A DNA stretch of 64,000 nt, from NCBI RefSeq assembly GCF_001854325.1, contig NZ_CP017754.1, positions 2,418,001-2,482,000 on the forward strand. Reading direction: 5' to 3'. Within the stretch, counting starts at the first letter, position 1, and each line of letters starts with the position of its first letter. Under the pieces are notes generated by a model, which searched no databases, had not been told where the DNA came from, and saw nothing but the letters and a program-made list of their open reading frames with translations. Both the position numbers and the translations under genes were made by a program. Of the stretch, positions 35,858 to 44,831 are shown in pieces. The stretch is from Cupriavidus malaysiensis. Lineage in GTDB: Bacteria; Pseudomonadota; Gammaproteobacteria; Burkholderiales; Burkholderiaceae.

Positions 35858-36493
35858 TTACTCCGTGATGGGACGATGGCTTGCGGCGGCCGGGGCCGCC
35901 GGTTGGAACAGGTGGTCGAACATCAGGTCGACGCTGCGCCGCAGCGGCTCGGTCGAGCGCTCGATCTTCATGCGCAGCAGCGCGCCCTCCCAGACATCCC
36001 AGGCCAGGCCGGAAAGATCGGAAGGGGAGATATCGGTGCGGATGGCATGGCATGCCTGGGCCTGGCCGATCATGCCGGCAAGCCGTTCGCGCCAGGCCAG
36101 CTGCGCCGCTTGCAGGGCGGCACGGCAGGCTTCGCTGGACAAGGCGATCTCCGCCGCGAAGTTGCCGATCAGGCAGCCGGCCTGCAGCGCCCTCGACTGG
36201 TGGTAGGCGATCATGCGGCTGAACACATAGCGGATCGCCTCCATCGGCTCCGGTGGCGCCATCTCGATCATGGCCTCCCACGACCGATGCAGGTAGTCCG
36301 CGTACTGCGCGATGATGGCCGCGGCGAACGCTTCCTTGCTTTCGAAGTGGTTGTAGAACGAACCCTTCGGCACGCCGGCATGATCGGTGATCTGCTGGAT
36401 GCCGGTGGCGTTGTAGCCGAGGCGCGAGAACAACTCGCGCCCGGCCTTGGTCAGGCGGTTGGGGATGTCGGTCTTGTCTGCGGTGCGGGCCAT
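35858..36493 (-). CDS. TetR/AcrR-family regulator (NemR-like)
   Basis: A 211-residue repressor. HTH at about residues 15-50 (ELFSRLGYNATGIQQITDHAGVPKGSFYNHFESKEAFA). It is followed 7 bases later by the NemA-like reductase, so it probably represses that gene and itself. Cysteine residues lie in QAGCLIGN, EACRA and AQACHA, which could sense electrophiles as NemR does. The ATG at 36493 is used because it opens the HTH domain. A palindrome is centred 20 bases upstream. Confidence 0.9.
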   Translation of the reverse strand: MARTADKTDIPNRLTKAGRELFSRLGYNATGIQQITDHAGVPKGSFYNHFESKEAFAAAIIAQYADYLHRSWEAMIEMAPPEPMEAIRYVFSRMIAYHQSRALQAGCLIGNFAAEIALSSEACRAALQAAQLAWRERLAGMIGQAQACHAIRTDISPSDLSGLAWDVWEGALLRMKIERSTEPLRRSVDLMFDHLFQPAAPAAASHRPITE

Positions 36494-36504
36494 GGCGGGA
36501 ATAA

Positions 36505-36521
36505 TATGACCAGTCGTCTTA
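36505..36521. promoter_or_regulatory. TetR operator candidate
   Basis: TATGACCAGTCGTCTTA is an imperfect palindrome (12 of 17 positions symmetrical) 12 bases upstream of the TetR gene start. It overlaps AT-rich sequence that could be the -10 region. Autoregulation of the TetR-OYE pair is inferred. Confidence 0.5.
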
Positions 36522-36711
36522 AAAAGCAACAGAGCCCTGCCGCATTCCAGCGGGAGGCCGAAGGCTTTCGACTAATCCATTGATTTAATGAGGAAATACT
36601 CAGCTTGACGCGCCGTAGTGGTGTGGAGACGTGGAGACAATGCGATACGGATACGGCTGACACCGCCGGCGTGCCCCCCCCCGGCTCATTCACCGATGAC
36701 TCGCCCGGACA

Positions 36712-36987
36712 TTATCGAGATTTCCACGCGGCGTACTCCACGGGCATGCAGACCGCACACGGCCGATAGCCGGCAGCGATGGCCGTCATCTCGTCCAGGA
36801 AGAACACGCGATGCTTCTCATAGCCACCACGGGCAATCGCTCGCAGCGCCGCACGGCAATCCAGCCGGCCGTATAGCTTGCCACCCCGATGGCCGCCGAG
36901 AGTGCCGGGCATGGCGCTGGCGTATGGCCTGCCGTCAGGCCCGATCAAAGTAAACGTTCGATCCAGGGTGGGCATGGGCGGTGTCAT
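36712..36987 (-). CDS. Ada-like metal-binding domain protein
   Basis: A 91-residue protein resembling the zinc domain of Ada. The motif GKLYGRLDCRAALRAI is followed by HRVFFLDEMTAIAAGYRPCAVCM. The Ada Cys4 site would need C-x3-C in the first cluster, but here only the first Cys is present (a Leu replaces the second), so three Cys remain. It lacks the AraC and methyltransferase domains of full Ada. It stands downstream of alkA and ogt on the same strand, so it may be a small accessory protein of this repair operon. Confidence 0.8.
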   Translation of the reverse strand: MTPPMPTLDRTFTLIGPDGRPYASAMPGTLGGHRGGKLYGRLDCRAALRAIARGGYEKHRVFFLDEMTAIAAGYRPCAVCMPVEYAAWKSR

Positions 36988-36993
36988 GTCACG

Positions 36994-37650
36994 TCACTGT
37001 GACGTGGCGGGAAGCCGCCACAAGTACCACGCCGCGATCGTGCGCCAGGGACTCCAGGTCTCGCCGAGCGCGCGCATCTGGCGGGGCGTGGGCGCCTGCG
37101 CCAGCCGCTTCAGGCGGCGGTACCCCTCCCGCACGCCGAAGTCGTCGACCGGCAGGATGTCGGAACGCTCCAGCGAGTAGATCAGGAACATTTCGACGGT
37201 CCAGCGTCCTACGCCGCGCAAGGGGATCAGGCGCTCGATCAGCGCGGCATCGGGGAGACGCCGCGCCTCCTCCAGGCTGGGCACGATGCCGTCGACGGCC
37301 GCCTGGGCGATGCCGCGTATGGTGGCCAGCTTGGCGGCGGAGAAGCCGCACGCGCGCTGCAACCCGGGATCGGTTGCCAGCAGTTGGCCGGGCGTTGGGA
37401 AGGAAACCTCCGGGTAAAGGGCCAGCAGTCTCGCGAGAATCGCATCGCCGGCCTTGGCATGCAGTTGCTGGTAGGCAATGGCCCGCACCAGGGCCTCGTA
37501 GAGTTCGCGGTCAGGCTTGGCCTGAAGCTTGCACGGGCCGGTCGCGGCGATATGGCGAGCCCAGTCGGCATCGAGGCCGGACAAGAACTGCGCAGCCCGC
37601 CGGTATGCGCGCGGAGACAGGTCGGCGGCGATGCTATCGGTCAAGATCAC
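36994..37650 (-). CDS. DNA-3-methyladenine glycosylase (AlkA-type, short)
   Basis: A 218-residue glycosylase of the HhH-GPD superfamily, which removes alkylated bases. The helix-hairpin-helix is in LIPLRGVGRWTVEMFLIYSL, and the catalytic Asp is that in DILPVDDFGVREGYRRL. It lacks the N-terminal domain of the 282-residue E. coli AlkA, as in many bacterial short forms. It overlaps the upstream ogt by 4 bases (ATGA) and is 6 bases from the Ada-like gene. Confidence 0.92.
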   Translation of the reverse strand: MILTDSIAADLSPRAYRRAAQFLSGLDADWARHIAATGPCKLQAKPDRELYEALVRAIAYQQLHAKAGDAILARLLALYPEVSFPTPGQLLATDPGLQRACGFSAAKLATIRGIAQAAVDGIVPSLEEARRLPDAALIERLIPLRGVGRWTVEMFLIYSLERSDILPVDDFGVREGYRRLKRLAQAPTPRQMRALGETWSPWRTIAAWYLWRLPATSQ

Positions 37651-38234
37651 ATCCCCGGCAGCATGGCGGTCCGCGCTTCGGTGCGCGCTGGCTTGATCGC
37701 CCCTTCGTGTTCCAAGAGCCAGCGCTTGCGGTGCAAGCCCCAGGCATAGCCCTTGAGATCACCATTGCTGGCGATGACCCGATGGCACGGAACGACGATG
37801 GCGATCGGGTTGGCACCATTGGCGGCACCGACGTCGATGGCCGCCCGGGGATCGTCGAAACCCAGTTCCCTGGCCAGCTTGCCATAGCTCGTGGTCGCTC
37901 CCGCGGGTATGCGGCGCAGCGCGGCCCACACCCGACGCTGGAGCACCGAGCCCGCCGTCGATGTGCGCAGGACGCCGAGCGCCTCCAGGTCGCCCGCGAA
38001 GTAGCGTGCGATTGCCTGGGCGATCTCGGCGGGCGGCGGAATCTCGGTGAGGTCGACGATGCCATAGTGCGTGCGCAGGCCTCGCTGCAGGCGCGCTCGA
38101 TGATCGGCGAAGTCGAGCGCGCGCACGTGCTGCGCCATATCCGTGACCAGGAGCAGGCCGCCCAGCGGCGACTCCAGGTGACTCTTGAACATCTGCATGA
38201 TCGACTCCTTGTCGGCCAGGGATATCGCGTTCAT
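37647..38234 (-). CDS. ogt: Methylated-DNA-protein-cysteine methyltransferase (Ogt-type)
   Basis: A 195-residue protein that repairs O6-alkylguanine by transferring the alkyl group to its own Cys. The active site is IVVPCHRVIASNGDLKGYAWG, and RRVWAALRRIPAGATTSYG is the DNA-binding helix region. The ATG at 38198 is an alternative. It is first in a three-gene operon (ogt, alkA, Ada-like). There is no Ada-type activator in this window, so induction must come from elsewhere if it exists. Confidence 0.95.
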   Translation of the reverse strand: MNAISLADKESIMQMFKSHLESPLGGLLLVTDMAQHVRALDFADHRARLQRGLRTHYGIVDLTEIPPPAEIAQAIARYFAGDLEALGVLRTSTAGSVLQRRVWAALRRIPAGATTSYGKLARELGFDDPRAAIDVGAANGANPIAIVVPCHRVIASNGDLKGYAWGLHRKRWLLEHEGAIKPARTEARTAMLPGM

Positions 38235-38318
38235 GCGGAACCCTCGGCAATTGGCTCCACTCTAGCGACCGCATCGTAAGAAGAAACTCCGTCCCTTGCG
38301 CTCGAATTCGGAGGCCCA

Positions 38319-39260
38319 TCACGGGTCAAGAGGATTCGCCCCTCGTCTCGAACCGCTCCCCACGCCATCCAGGCGCAGCTGTATCAGATCCAGCAAGGCC
38401 CGGACCCGCGTGGTCACGGAATGCCGGTGGCTGTACGCGCCCAGCAATTGCAGCGGCGCAGGGGACAAGTCCAGCGGCACTTCCCGCAACCGGCCCGCGG
38501 CAAGGTCTTCCTGGCATGGATAGGCCGCCACGATTGCGAAGCCGATACCTTGCCGCGCGCCCGCCAGTGCCAGCTCTCCGCTGTTGACGCGGTAGCGGCT
38601 GCGGACCGGCACCTTGACGATCTCGCCGTCAGCGTCCTGGAACTGCCAGGGCTGGCCCTTCAGCGCGCTCAGGGTGGTGATGCAGGGCAGGGACCTGAGT
38701 TCCCGCACCTGGCGCGGCATTCCGGTCTTGGCCAGCAGGGCGGGCGCCGCGACCACGATGCTGGGCAACGTAGCGAGTTCGCGGGTGATGAAGGTGCTGT
38801 CGTCCTGGCGGCCGCGATGGAAGAGGATGGAGAGATCCACGTCTTCCCGCAGCGCTTCCAGGCCGGTCAGGCGCGTGTCGCATTCCAGCTCCACGCCGGG
38901 ATGGAGGCTGCAGAACTCGGCCAGGATGGGGGCCAGCAGCCTTGGCGCTTCGCCTGGCATGCACATTCGCAGGGGGCCGCGCAGTTCGCGCTGCGCCGCA
39001 CCGAGTTCCTCTTCGGTGGAGAGCAAGGCGTCAAGCAGGGGCTTTGCGCGTTCGTAGAGCAACCTGCCGGCTTCCGTCATGCGCAGATGGCGGGTGCTGC
39101 GTTCCAGCAAGCGGACGCCCAGCCTGCGCTCCAGCGAGGCGACGTGGCGACTGACGTTGGACGAGGGCAGGGCCAGCAGGCGCGCCGCGCCGGCGAAGCT
39201 CTGTTCGTCGACGACCGCCGCGTAGACGCGGACGGTATTCAGGTCGAGTGAGTCACGCAT
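38319..39260 (-). CDS. LysR-family transcriptional regulator
   Basis: A 313-residue regulator with HTH at about residues 5-60 (VYAAVVDEQSFAGAARLLALPSSNVSRHVASLE) and the usual substrate-binding domain. It lies divergent from an FAD monooxygenase with a 137-base gap, so it probably controls that gene. The start at 39260 fits the family; an ATG 13 codons upstream is unlikely. Confidence 0.9.
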   Translation of the reverse strand: MRDSLDLNTVRVYAAVVDEQSFAGAARLLALPSSNVSRHVASLERRLGVRLLERSTRHLRMTEAGRLLYERAKPLLDALLSTEEELGAAQRELRGPLRMCMPGEAPRLLAPILAEFCSLHPGVELECDTRLTGLEALREDVDLSILFHRGRQDDSTFITRELATLPSIVVAAPALLAKTGMPRQVRELRSLPCITTLSALKGQPWQFQDADGEIVKVPVRSRYRVNSGELALAGARQGIGFAIVAAYPCQEDLAAGRLREVPLDLSPAPLQLLGAYSHRHSVTTRVRALLDLIQLRLDGVGSGSRRGANPLDP

Positions 39261-39397
39261 GACTATCCCGTTTGGGGTATGAAAGCATCCCATTTTCACA
39301 TGCTAGTTCCCAGGATTGGCGGAATCTAAGATGCCGTCTCGTCCGATGGACCGCCGCCGGCGGCTCGTCAGGACGGCCTGGACAGGAGAGATTCAAC

Positions 39398-40621
39398 GTG
39401 GAAATCGGAATACTTGGCGGCGGCGTTGCGGGCCTCAGCGTGGCACTTGCCTTGCGCAAGCGGGGGTACCGTCCCCGCGTATATGAGCGCAGGGCAGGGC
39501 CGGCGTCCATGGGCGCTGGCGTGACACTCTGGCCCAATGCCGGCTTTGTGCTGGAGGAACTGGGGCTGCTGCAAGACATCGCGGCAGCGGGAGGGCGGCC
39601 GGTGGCGATGCGCCGCCAGGATGCCGCGGGCAACGCACTGGGGGGCCTCGATATTGCGCTGCTGGACCAGCTGATGGGATATCCGACCCATACGATCCTG
39701 CGCCGCGACCTGCAGGCTGTGCTGCTGGACCATGCGGCGCGGGCCGGGATCCCGGTGGCATACGGACATCGGACGGTGGCGATCGACCTGGATGCCGTCG
39801 GCAAGGCCGTGGCACGGTTCGAGAACGGGGTGAGCATCCGTCCGGACCTGCTCATCGGCGCCGACGGCCGCATGGATTCGGTGGCGCGCGGCTTCGTCGC
39901 GGGCCACAACACGCCGGTCTACCAGGGCTTCGTGAACTGGATAGGCGTGGCGCAGGGGCGGGGCGCGCTGGTGGACGATATCGCGATTCAGGACTTCTGG
40001 GGCTCGGGCGAGCGCTTTGGTTGCGTGGCGGTCAAGCCGGAGCTGGTCTACTGGGCGGCGGCGCAGGCGCGACCATTGCCTGCTGCGGAGCCCGCAGCGG
40101 ACATGCGCAAGGAAGTCGAGGATCTGTTCGCGCCATGGCCGGAGCCTGTCGCCCGCATCCTCCGGGCGACGCCGGCGCACGCCATCCGGCTGATTGCCGT
40201 GCACGACCTGGAGCCGCTGCATACATGGAGCCGGGCCAATGTGCTGCTGGTGGGTGACGCGGCGCACGCGCCGTTGCCGACGTCGGGGCAGGGCGCTTGC
40301 CAGGCGCTGGAAGACGCCTGGCATCTGGCCCGCTGCCTGGACGAGGCGGACGGCGGCCTGGATCAGGCCTTCCTGCGCTTCGCGGAAATCCGCGGGCCGA
40401 AGACCGCGCGCCTGACCGAGCAAGGCCGGGTCTTCGCACGCGGGCTGTTCGCCACCGATCCCGAAACCTGCCGACTCCGCAACCAGCGCGCCAAGGCGAG
40501 CGATCCCATGCGTGACGTGCAGGCCATCGCCGCAGGATGGGCGCAGGGCTTGCCCATGGCTGGCCGCGTGGACAGCACGCCGGCGGACGGCGCCGGCGCC
40601 GGCAGCCTGTACCGCGTCTGA
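39398..40621 (+). CDS. FAD-dependent monooxygenase
   Basis: A 407-residue flavoprotein hydroxylase. The Rossmann start is EIGILGGGVAGLSVALALRK, the DG motif IGADGRMDSVAR follows, and the GD motif is LLVGDAAHAPLPTSGQGACQ. Such enzymes hydroxylate aromatics using NAD(P)H and oxygen. GTG start with CAGGAGAG eight bases upstream. It is the last intact gene before the accessory island. Confidence 0.93.
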   Translation: MEIGILGGGVAGLSVALALRKRGYRPRVYERRAGPASMGAGVTLWPNAGFVLEELGLLQDIAAAGGRPVAMRRQDAAGNALGGLDIALLDQLMGYPTHTILRRDLQAVLLDHAARAGIPVAYGHRTVAIDLDAVGKAVARFENGVSIRPDLLIGADGRMDSVARGFVAGHNTPVYQGFVNWIGVAQGRGALVDDIAIQDFWGSGERFGCVAVKPELVYWAAAQARPLPAAEPAADMRKEVEDLFAPWPEPVARILRATPAHAIRLIAVHDLEPLHTWSRANVLLVGDAAHAPLPTSGQGACQALEDAWHLARCLDEADGGLDQAFLRFAEIRGPKTARLTEQGRVFARGLFATDPETCRLRNQRAKASDPMRDVQAIAAGWAQGLPMAGRVDSTPADGAGAGSLYRV

Positions 40622-40714
40622 AAGAGTGGGCCAGACTGGGCAGACCCGCCACGTCACGCCGCGACAATGTTGATCTTGCCGGGTCGGCCCATGGTCGCGC
40701 TCTGGCTGGGCAAA

Positions 40715-41315
40715 GAAGGGGCCCACGCCGCCTTGGCAGCGCACAATCATGTTGCTCATGTCCCGTATGCGCGCACGCCTTGATCTCCTGCGCACTGAGG
40801 TAGGTAGCCACGATCAGCTATGGCTTTAAGCCTGGTCTTACCCATCGCATCGCGATGCGGCTCGAGCCATCGAGCTGAGTTGCGCCCGATCACTGCCGAT
40901 ATTGGTGACCTGATGAGCGACGATCAGTTAGTGCTTGGCATCGACGGCCATCTGTACGTTGAAGCCCACCATCCCAGAGCCCTTGTCACTTGTCGCCATC
41001 GAGCGCGCATCGGGATCCGTCATCGAGTTCTGTCCATCTGGCAGCGTCTTGATTTCTTCCTCTATCTGGTCAAGGCTATACATCTGCTGGCGCAGTGGCG
41101 CAAACTACCCGCGCAGTCGGGTTGACTGGAACGCTATCTCCGCTGGCTGCGTGCGATCCGCAGTCTCCAGCGCGCTTAGATACCGCTGGATGCTTTCCTC
41201 GATCTGCTGCGGGCGCTTGTCGACCTTGCCAGCAATGAAATTGCAGTCCCGAGTGTTGATTGCCCTGAACTTGCTGCCGTCGATGGCGACCTGGGCCTGT
41301 GAGAACAGCTGACGC
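40715..41315 (-). pseudogene. IS1182-like transposase remnant
   Basis: On the minus strand the sequence reads LFSQAQVAIDGSKFRAINTR and QQIEESIQRYLSALETADR. After a frameshift near 41105 it continues DPDARSMATSDKGSGMVGF, then NVQMAVDAKH, a stop, and LIVAHQVTNIGSDRAQLSSM, with a further YLSAQEIKACAHTG beyond. These are the core motifs of IS1182-family DDE transposases. It has a frameshift, an internal stop and missing ends, so it is dead. It begins the accessory island. The 90 bases between the FAD gene and this fragment carry no gene. Confidence 0.75.
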
Positions 41316-41660
41316 GCCATGTGCAACGTCGCGGGGCTGCGGTCGCGGCGGCTCACCCTGCGGCGTTCGCGAAGACCGGCCTGATGCCAGTTGTCGCGCT
41401 GCGCCTGGACCTGCGCCGCAATGGCCGGCACGTGGCCCGGCCGCTTGTGCTCGACGGTCTCGCCCTGGTCGATCTCGGCCAGCCGGTCATAGGTGGTGCA
41501 GGGTAGGGCCGTGCCGTCGGCCCACGGTTCCGCGTGCCCGCCCCGAGAGTCGGCCACTTCGATGTGGCGATGGGCGGCAATGTTCGAGGCGTTCCCCCGG
41601 CAGATACATCAGCCGGAAGCTTGCGGCCCCGAATGCGGGCCAGGTGGTGCACGTGAAATT
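41316..41660 (-). pseudogene. Transposase C-terminal remnant (ISNCY-like)
   Basis: The minus strand reads HRHIEVADSRGGHAEPWADG, then TYDRLAEIDQGETVEHKRPGH and AAQVQAQRDNWHQ. This resembles the C-terminal part of ISNCY/IS481-type transposases, where a YDKL...GAIVENKRLG segment is common. The reading is broken by frameshifts. It abuts the IS1182-like remnant. Assignment from memory is moderate. Confidence 0.5.
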
Positions 41661-42217
41661 TTTATGACATGCGACAACTCCGGCCGTTGCGGTTCGTCCT
41701 GGTAGCACGACACCGCGGAGGCTCGCGGGCGTGCGTTCGCCATGACGAAGCACTGGAGTTTCGATGCATTCCTCTCTTGATCCCCACCCGCGCGCCGCAC
41801 TTGCCTTCGGCCTGGCCTCGTTCGCGCATGCGGGGGCGCTGCACGCGTGGATCGCCTTCCCGCGGGGCGCGCCCGGTCCTCGTCCCGGCGCTTGATGGGG
41901 GCTCGATGACACGGCAATTGGTTTGCGGGTTCCCTGTGCGGTTTTGAAAGATCGCGGCGCCAGTCACAATCAAATATCGGCACAGGCGTGCTTTTTATGC
42001 AGAGTTGGATGCTTTGGCGGGGTTTTGGCGGCGGGCCGGAGAGGGACGAGGCCCGCGCAGGGTGGGGCGGTGGCCTCGCGGTGGGCCAAGTCAAGTGTCC
42101 GCGCGACGCTCGCGCTTCGTGCAGTGGCGCGGAGCCTCGTGCAGGTGCTTATTGCTCCAGCTGATGCGGGCGTGATGGTGATTGCGCGTTGAAAGAGCCG
42201 AGAGGAAAGCCCTCCCT
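41661..42217. other. Accessory stretch without a confident gene
   Basis: No gene is convincing here. A 43-codon frame at 41764-41895 on the + strand has a hydrophobic run (ALAFGLASFAHAGALHAWIAF), which may be the start of a lost membrane protein. The rest is mixed GC with no transposase motif that I recognise. Confidence 0.3.
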
Positions 42218-42724
42218 TCAGTCACGTGAGCAGCCTCTGATGTGCTGCGGGCTTTTGCTCTCAGCTCTTTGCAGCACCGCATCGGAAGGGATCCAGTTTT
42301 CCTCGGCGGTCTTGATGTGGCGCGTGACATGCCAGATCAGGGTGTCGCCATCTCTGGTTAATATCGCGCGTCCCACCTCTCCGGTGCGTCCGCTGCGAAA
42401 TTCCACCTCGGCGGTCTTGCCTTGAATGATCCCGTGAATTGATGGCCCTTCACCGGATAGGTACCCATCATCGATACGGTTCCCCATCTGGCCAGTGGCC
42501 AGATGGTACCCGCAGAGCGCGCGGCCTTCCTGCGTCAACTTGTACAGGTAAAAACCGTCTCGGATGCCTTGTTGGCAACGCGCGGCGTACACACCTGTTG
42601 CATTCTCGCACGAGTAGATCATTGACCAGTCGCCGGTAAAAGGAGCCTTCTCGCCAGGCTCGCTGGCTTGCGCATGTTGCCCAGTGAAGGCGGCCATGAC
42701 AACGAGGGCGACTAGTGTGTTCAT
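42218..42724 (-). CDS. Exported hypothetical protein
   Basis: A 168-residue protein with a signal peptide (LVALVVMAAFTGQHAQASEP). The mature part has Cys residues at CENATGVYAARC and CGYH, probably disulfide-bonded in the periplasm, and a mixed beta region with AEVEFRSGRTGEVGRAILTR. I do not recognise the family. Lower GC than the core genome, in the accessory island, upstream of no obvious partner; a GNAT gene precedes it on the same strand. Confidence 0.65.
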   Translation of the reverse strand: MNTLVALVVMAAFTGQHAQASEPGEKAPFTGDWSMIYSCENATGVYAARCQQGIRDGFYLYKLTQEGRALCGYHLATGQMGNRIDDGYLSGEGPSIHGIIQGKTAEVEFRSGRTGEVGRAILTRDGDTLIWHVTRHIKTAEENWIPSDAVLQRAESKSPQHIRGCSRD

Positions 42725-42759
42725 GTCTGATCGTGCCTTTGATGCCCGCGGTCGCGTGA

Positions 42760-43191
42760 TCAGAGAATCTTTTTCATCGACGGTGCAGGGTGCAGCGCGA
42801 AATCCCGACTCTCATAGAACGAAACGGCTTCTGGTCTCGCGTCGAGAAACACCGCACTCATGTCGCGTGCGCGTGCGTCAGCTTCGGCGTAATCCATCAG
42901 GGCGTGCCCTGCGCCGCTTCCTCGCGCTTCCGCCACGACGACTAAATCATCGACGTGCAGATACGCCCCGCGTGCCAACGTGTGGACCGGCCGCATGCCC
43001 AAGACGCCGATAAGTTCGCCGCCTCTGAACGCTCCGACCAGCTCGTAGCCGGAATACGATTGCCTGAGGGTTCGCCTGAGAAACTCAGCCTCGTCCAGCT
43101 TGCGCAACTGAGAGATAACAGGGAAGGCTTGCGGCCATTCGACTGGCAAAAGCCGTCGAATGGATATAGCGGCGCGGAGACTCGCATTCAT
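42760..43191 (-). CDS. GNAT-family N-acetyltransferase
   Basis: A 143-residue acetyltransferase. The acetyl-CoA-binding part is HVDDLVVVAEARGSGAGHALMDYAEADARA, with the Q/RxxGxG/A pattern as ARGSGAG. The C-terminal FLDARPEAVSFYESRDF matches the substrate-side end of the GNAT fold. It lies in the island, 35 bases from the exported hypothetical gene. Substrate unknown. Confidence 0.85.
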   Translation of the reverse strand: MNASLRAAISIRRLLPVEWPQAFPVISQLRKLDEAEFLRRTLRQSYSGYELVGAFRGGELIGVLGMRPVHTLARGAYLHVDDLVVVAEARGSGAGHALMDYAEADARARDMSAVFLDARPEAVSFYESRDFALHPAPSMKKIL

Positions 43192-43364
43192 GGATCAGTC
43201 GAGTTTGAATAGACGCGTAATTCTTACACATAACCGACCATTTTCGCTCCCGTCAAATGTCCGGTATCGAGTGGCGCGAGAGGGCGCTGTGGGTCGGTAG
43301 CCGCCCTTCGGCGTCGGGCGGGCCCGGCATCCGCTATCGTGCAGCCAGCGGCCAATCAGGGCCG

Positions 43365-43560
43365 GGGCGTGCCCTTGATTGCCCGCTCCGGGTCCAGCCG
43401 GTTGATCCGCCGCTGACTCACCAGGCGGTCCTGCAGCGTGCCGTTCATCCGTTCGACGCGACCCTTGGCGTGACCCTTGGCGTGACTGGAGTTTGCACAG
43501 AAGATGTCGACATTCAGCTCGCACAATGCGCGCCCGAACTGCGCGGTGGAAGTGTGTCTT
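43365..43560 (-). pseudogene. ISNCY-like transposase remnant A
   Basis: The minus strand reads FGRALCELNVDIFCANSSH, then AKGHAKGRVERMNGTLQDRL and ends AIKGTPRP before a stop. FGRAL...INVDIFCANSSxAKGRVERxNxTLQDRLV is the integrase-core pattern of ISNCY/IS481-type transposases. The AKGHAKG duplication comes from a 12-bp tandem repeat (GACCCTTGGCGT twice, 43460-43483). It is truncated at both ends. Confidence 0.7.
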
Positions 43561-43830
43561 TGAAGAGGGCAAACGCATCCTGCAAGAGCCTGTTGAAGCG
43601 ACTGGCGTCACGTCGCGGTTCCGCCTGCTGACCACCGGGAACCAGTGGCTGCGCGTCAGCTGCTCACAGGTCTGCGCCATACAGACTGTGTATGGTGCGA
43701 TCTGGATTGCTACGCTGCGAACATTAGCGTAGACCGCCGCTGCATTTTGCACTGCAGCGCTTTTCCGGGAGTTCAGCTTGAAAGGAAAAGGATTCGCACT
43801 GGTCACGTTCGACCAATTCACCGAGATGAG
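43561..43830. other. Gap upstream of lipocalin-like gene
   Basis: CTACGCT (43710-43716) and AGCGTAG (43726-43732) form an inverted repeat about 100 bases before the lipocalin-like start and could be an operator. No gene is visible. The sequence is mixed and may contain more transposon debris. Confidence 0.35.
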
Positions 43831-44298
43831 ATGACCATGTCCGACATCGACGCCCACCCGTTGTCCGGGTGGTGGAAGATCCTATCTTTTCAGGTCGAGT
43901 TCGAGGATACAGGCGAGCGCGCGGACACATACGGTGTCGAACCACTCGGCCATATGGTCATCGAACGCGACCGGATGATGTCGATACTCACATCCAGAGA
44001 GCGCCCGAATAGCGATCCGGCGGCCCTTTTCGAGACGATGATTGCTTATTCTGGTTTCTGTCGTGTCGAGGATGAGGACAAACTCATCATCAAGGTCGAC
44101 ACGGCTTGGCATCCAGCCTGGATTGGCACCGAGCAGGTTCGGTTCTTCAAGGTAGATCGCGGCGTCCTGGCGATGACAACTGCGTGGCAGATCCATCCAT
44201 CGTTCCCGGGGCGAACGGCTCGCGGTGTGCTGATGGCACAGAGAAGCCATGTCCAGCGCAGGCTCGCGCTCTACCCAAACCATGGAGAGATTGGTTGA
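43831..44298 (+). CDS. Lipocalin-like domain protein
   Basis: A 155-residue protein. The start SGWWKILSFQVEFEDTGE and YGVEPLGHMVIERDRMMSIL match the lipocalin-like (DUF1348/Lipocalin_5) family that binds small hydrophobic molecules. ATG at 43831, or ATG at 43837. It overlaps the next gene by one base (TGATG), so the two form an operon. GC is lower than the core. Both are flanked by transposase remnants. Confidence 0.75.
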   Translation: MTMSDIDAHPLSGWWKILSFQVEFEDTGERADTYGVEPLGHMVIERDRMMSILTSRERPNSDPAALFETMIAYSGFCRVEDEDKLIIKVDTAWHPAWIGTEQVRFFKVDRGVLAMTTAWQIHPSFPGRTARGVLMAQRSHVQRRLALYPNHGEIG

Positions 44299-44831
44299 TG
44301 ATCAATGCCCATAAAGCTTATGCGATACCCATGCCATCCGACAGCATCCTGGCGCCGCTTTATCGGGGCGCGGACTTGCTGGATGCGTATGCGGTTCAGT
44401 TGCCGGCGGGAGCCAGCGATGATCTCGAAGTGTTGGCGCGCGCTGGATTCGAGCGGCAGGCGTGGTGGATTCGTGCGCTGACGCGGGTACGGGACACGAT
44501 TATGGCGACAGTCGGCGTCAAATCGTCTCGTGCGGTCGGCGTTGCGGCGGCGGCGCGAGGGCCGGTGATCGGTTTCTTTCCGCTGCGGTCGAAGAGTGCA
44601 GGGGAACTGGTGATGGGCGAGGACGATCGCCATCTCGACTTCCGGCTCGCGGTCCAGCTGCGCGCGGATGCGGCAGGCGGCAGGGAACTTGTCCTGGTGA
44701 CCGTAGTGCATTGCCATAACTGGCTGGGACGGACGTACCTCGCGGTAATCACACCGTTCCATCGTGTCATCGCGCGGGCTAGTCTGGAACAGGCGGCAAG
44801 GAAGCAAACTACGGCACGGGCGTGCCCTTGA
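44298..44831 (+). CDS. DUF2867 family protein
   Basis: A 177-residue protein. GADLLDAYAVQLPAGASDDLEVLARAGF and GFFPLRSKSAGELVMGEDDRHLDFRLAV, with VTVVHCHNWLGRTYLAVITPFHRVI, match DUF2867 proteins. The last six codons and the stop come from the transposase-remnant edge (the GGGCGTGCCC junction at 44818), so the C-terminus is altered by insertion but the domain is nearly intact. Function unknown. Confidence 0.75.
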   Translation: MINAHKAYAIPMPSDSILAPLYRGADLLDAYAVQLPAGASDDLEVLARAGFERQAWWIRALTRVRDTIMATVGVKSSRAVGVAAAARGPVIGFFPLRSKSAGELVMGEDDRHLDFRLAVQLRADAAGGRELVLVTVVHCHNWLGRTYLAVITPFHRVIARASLEQAARKQTTARACP

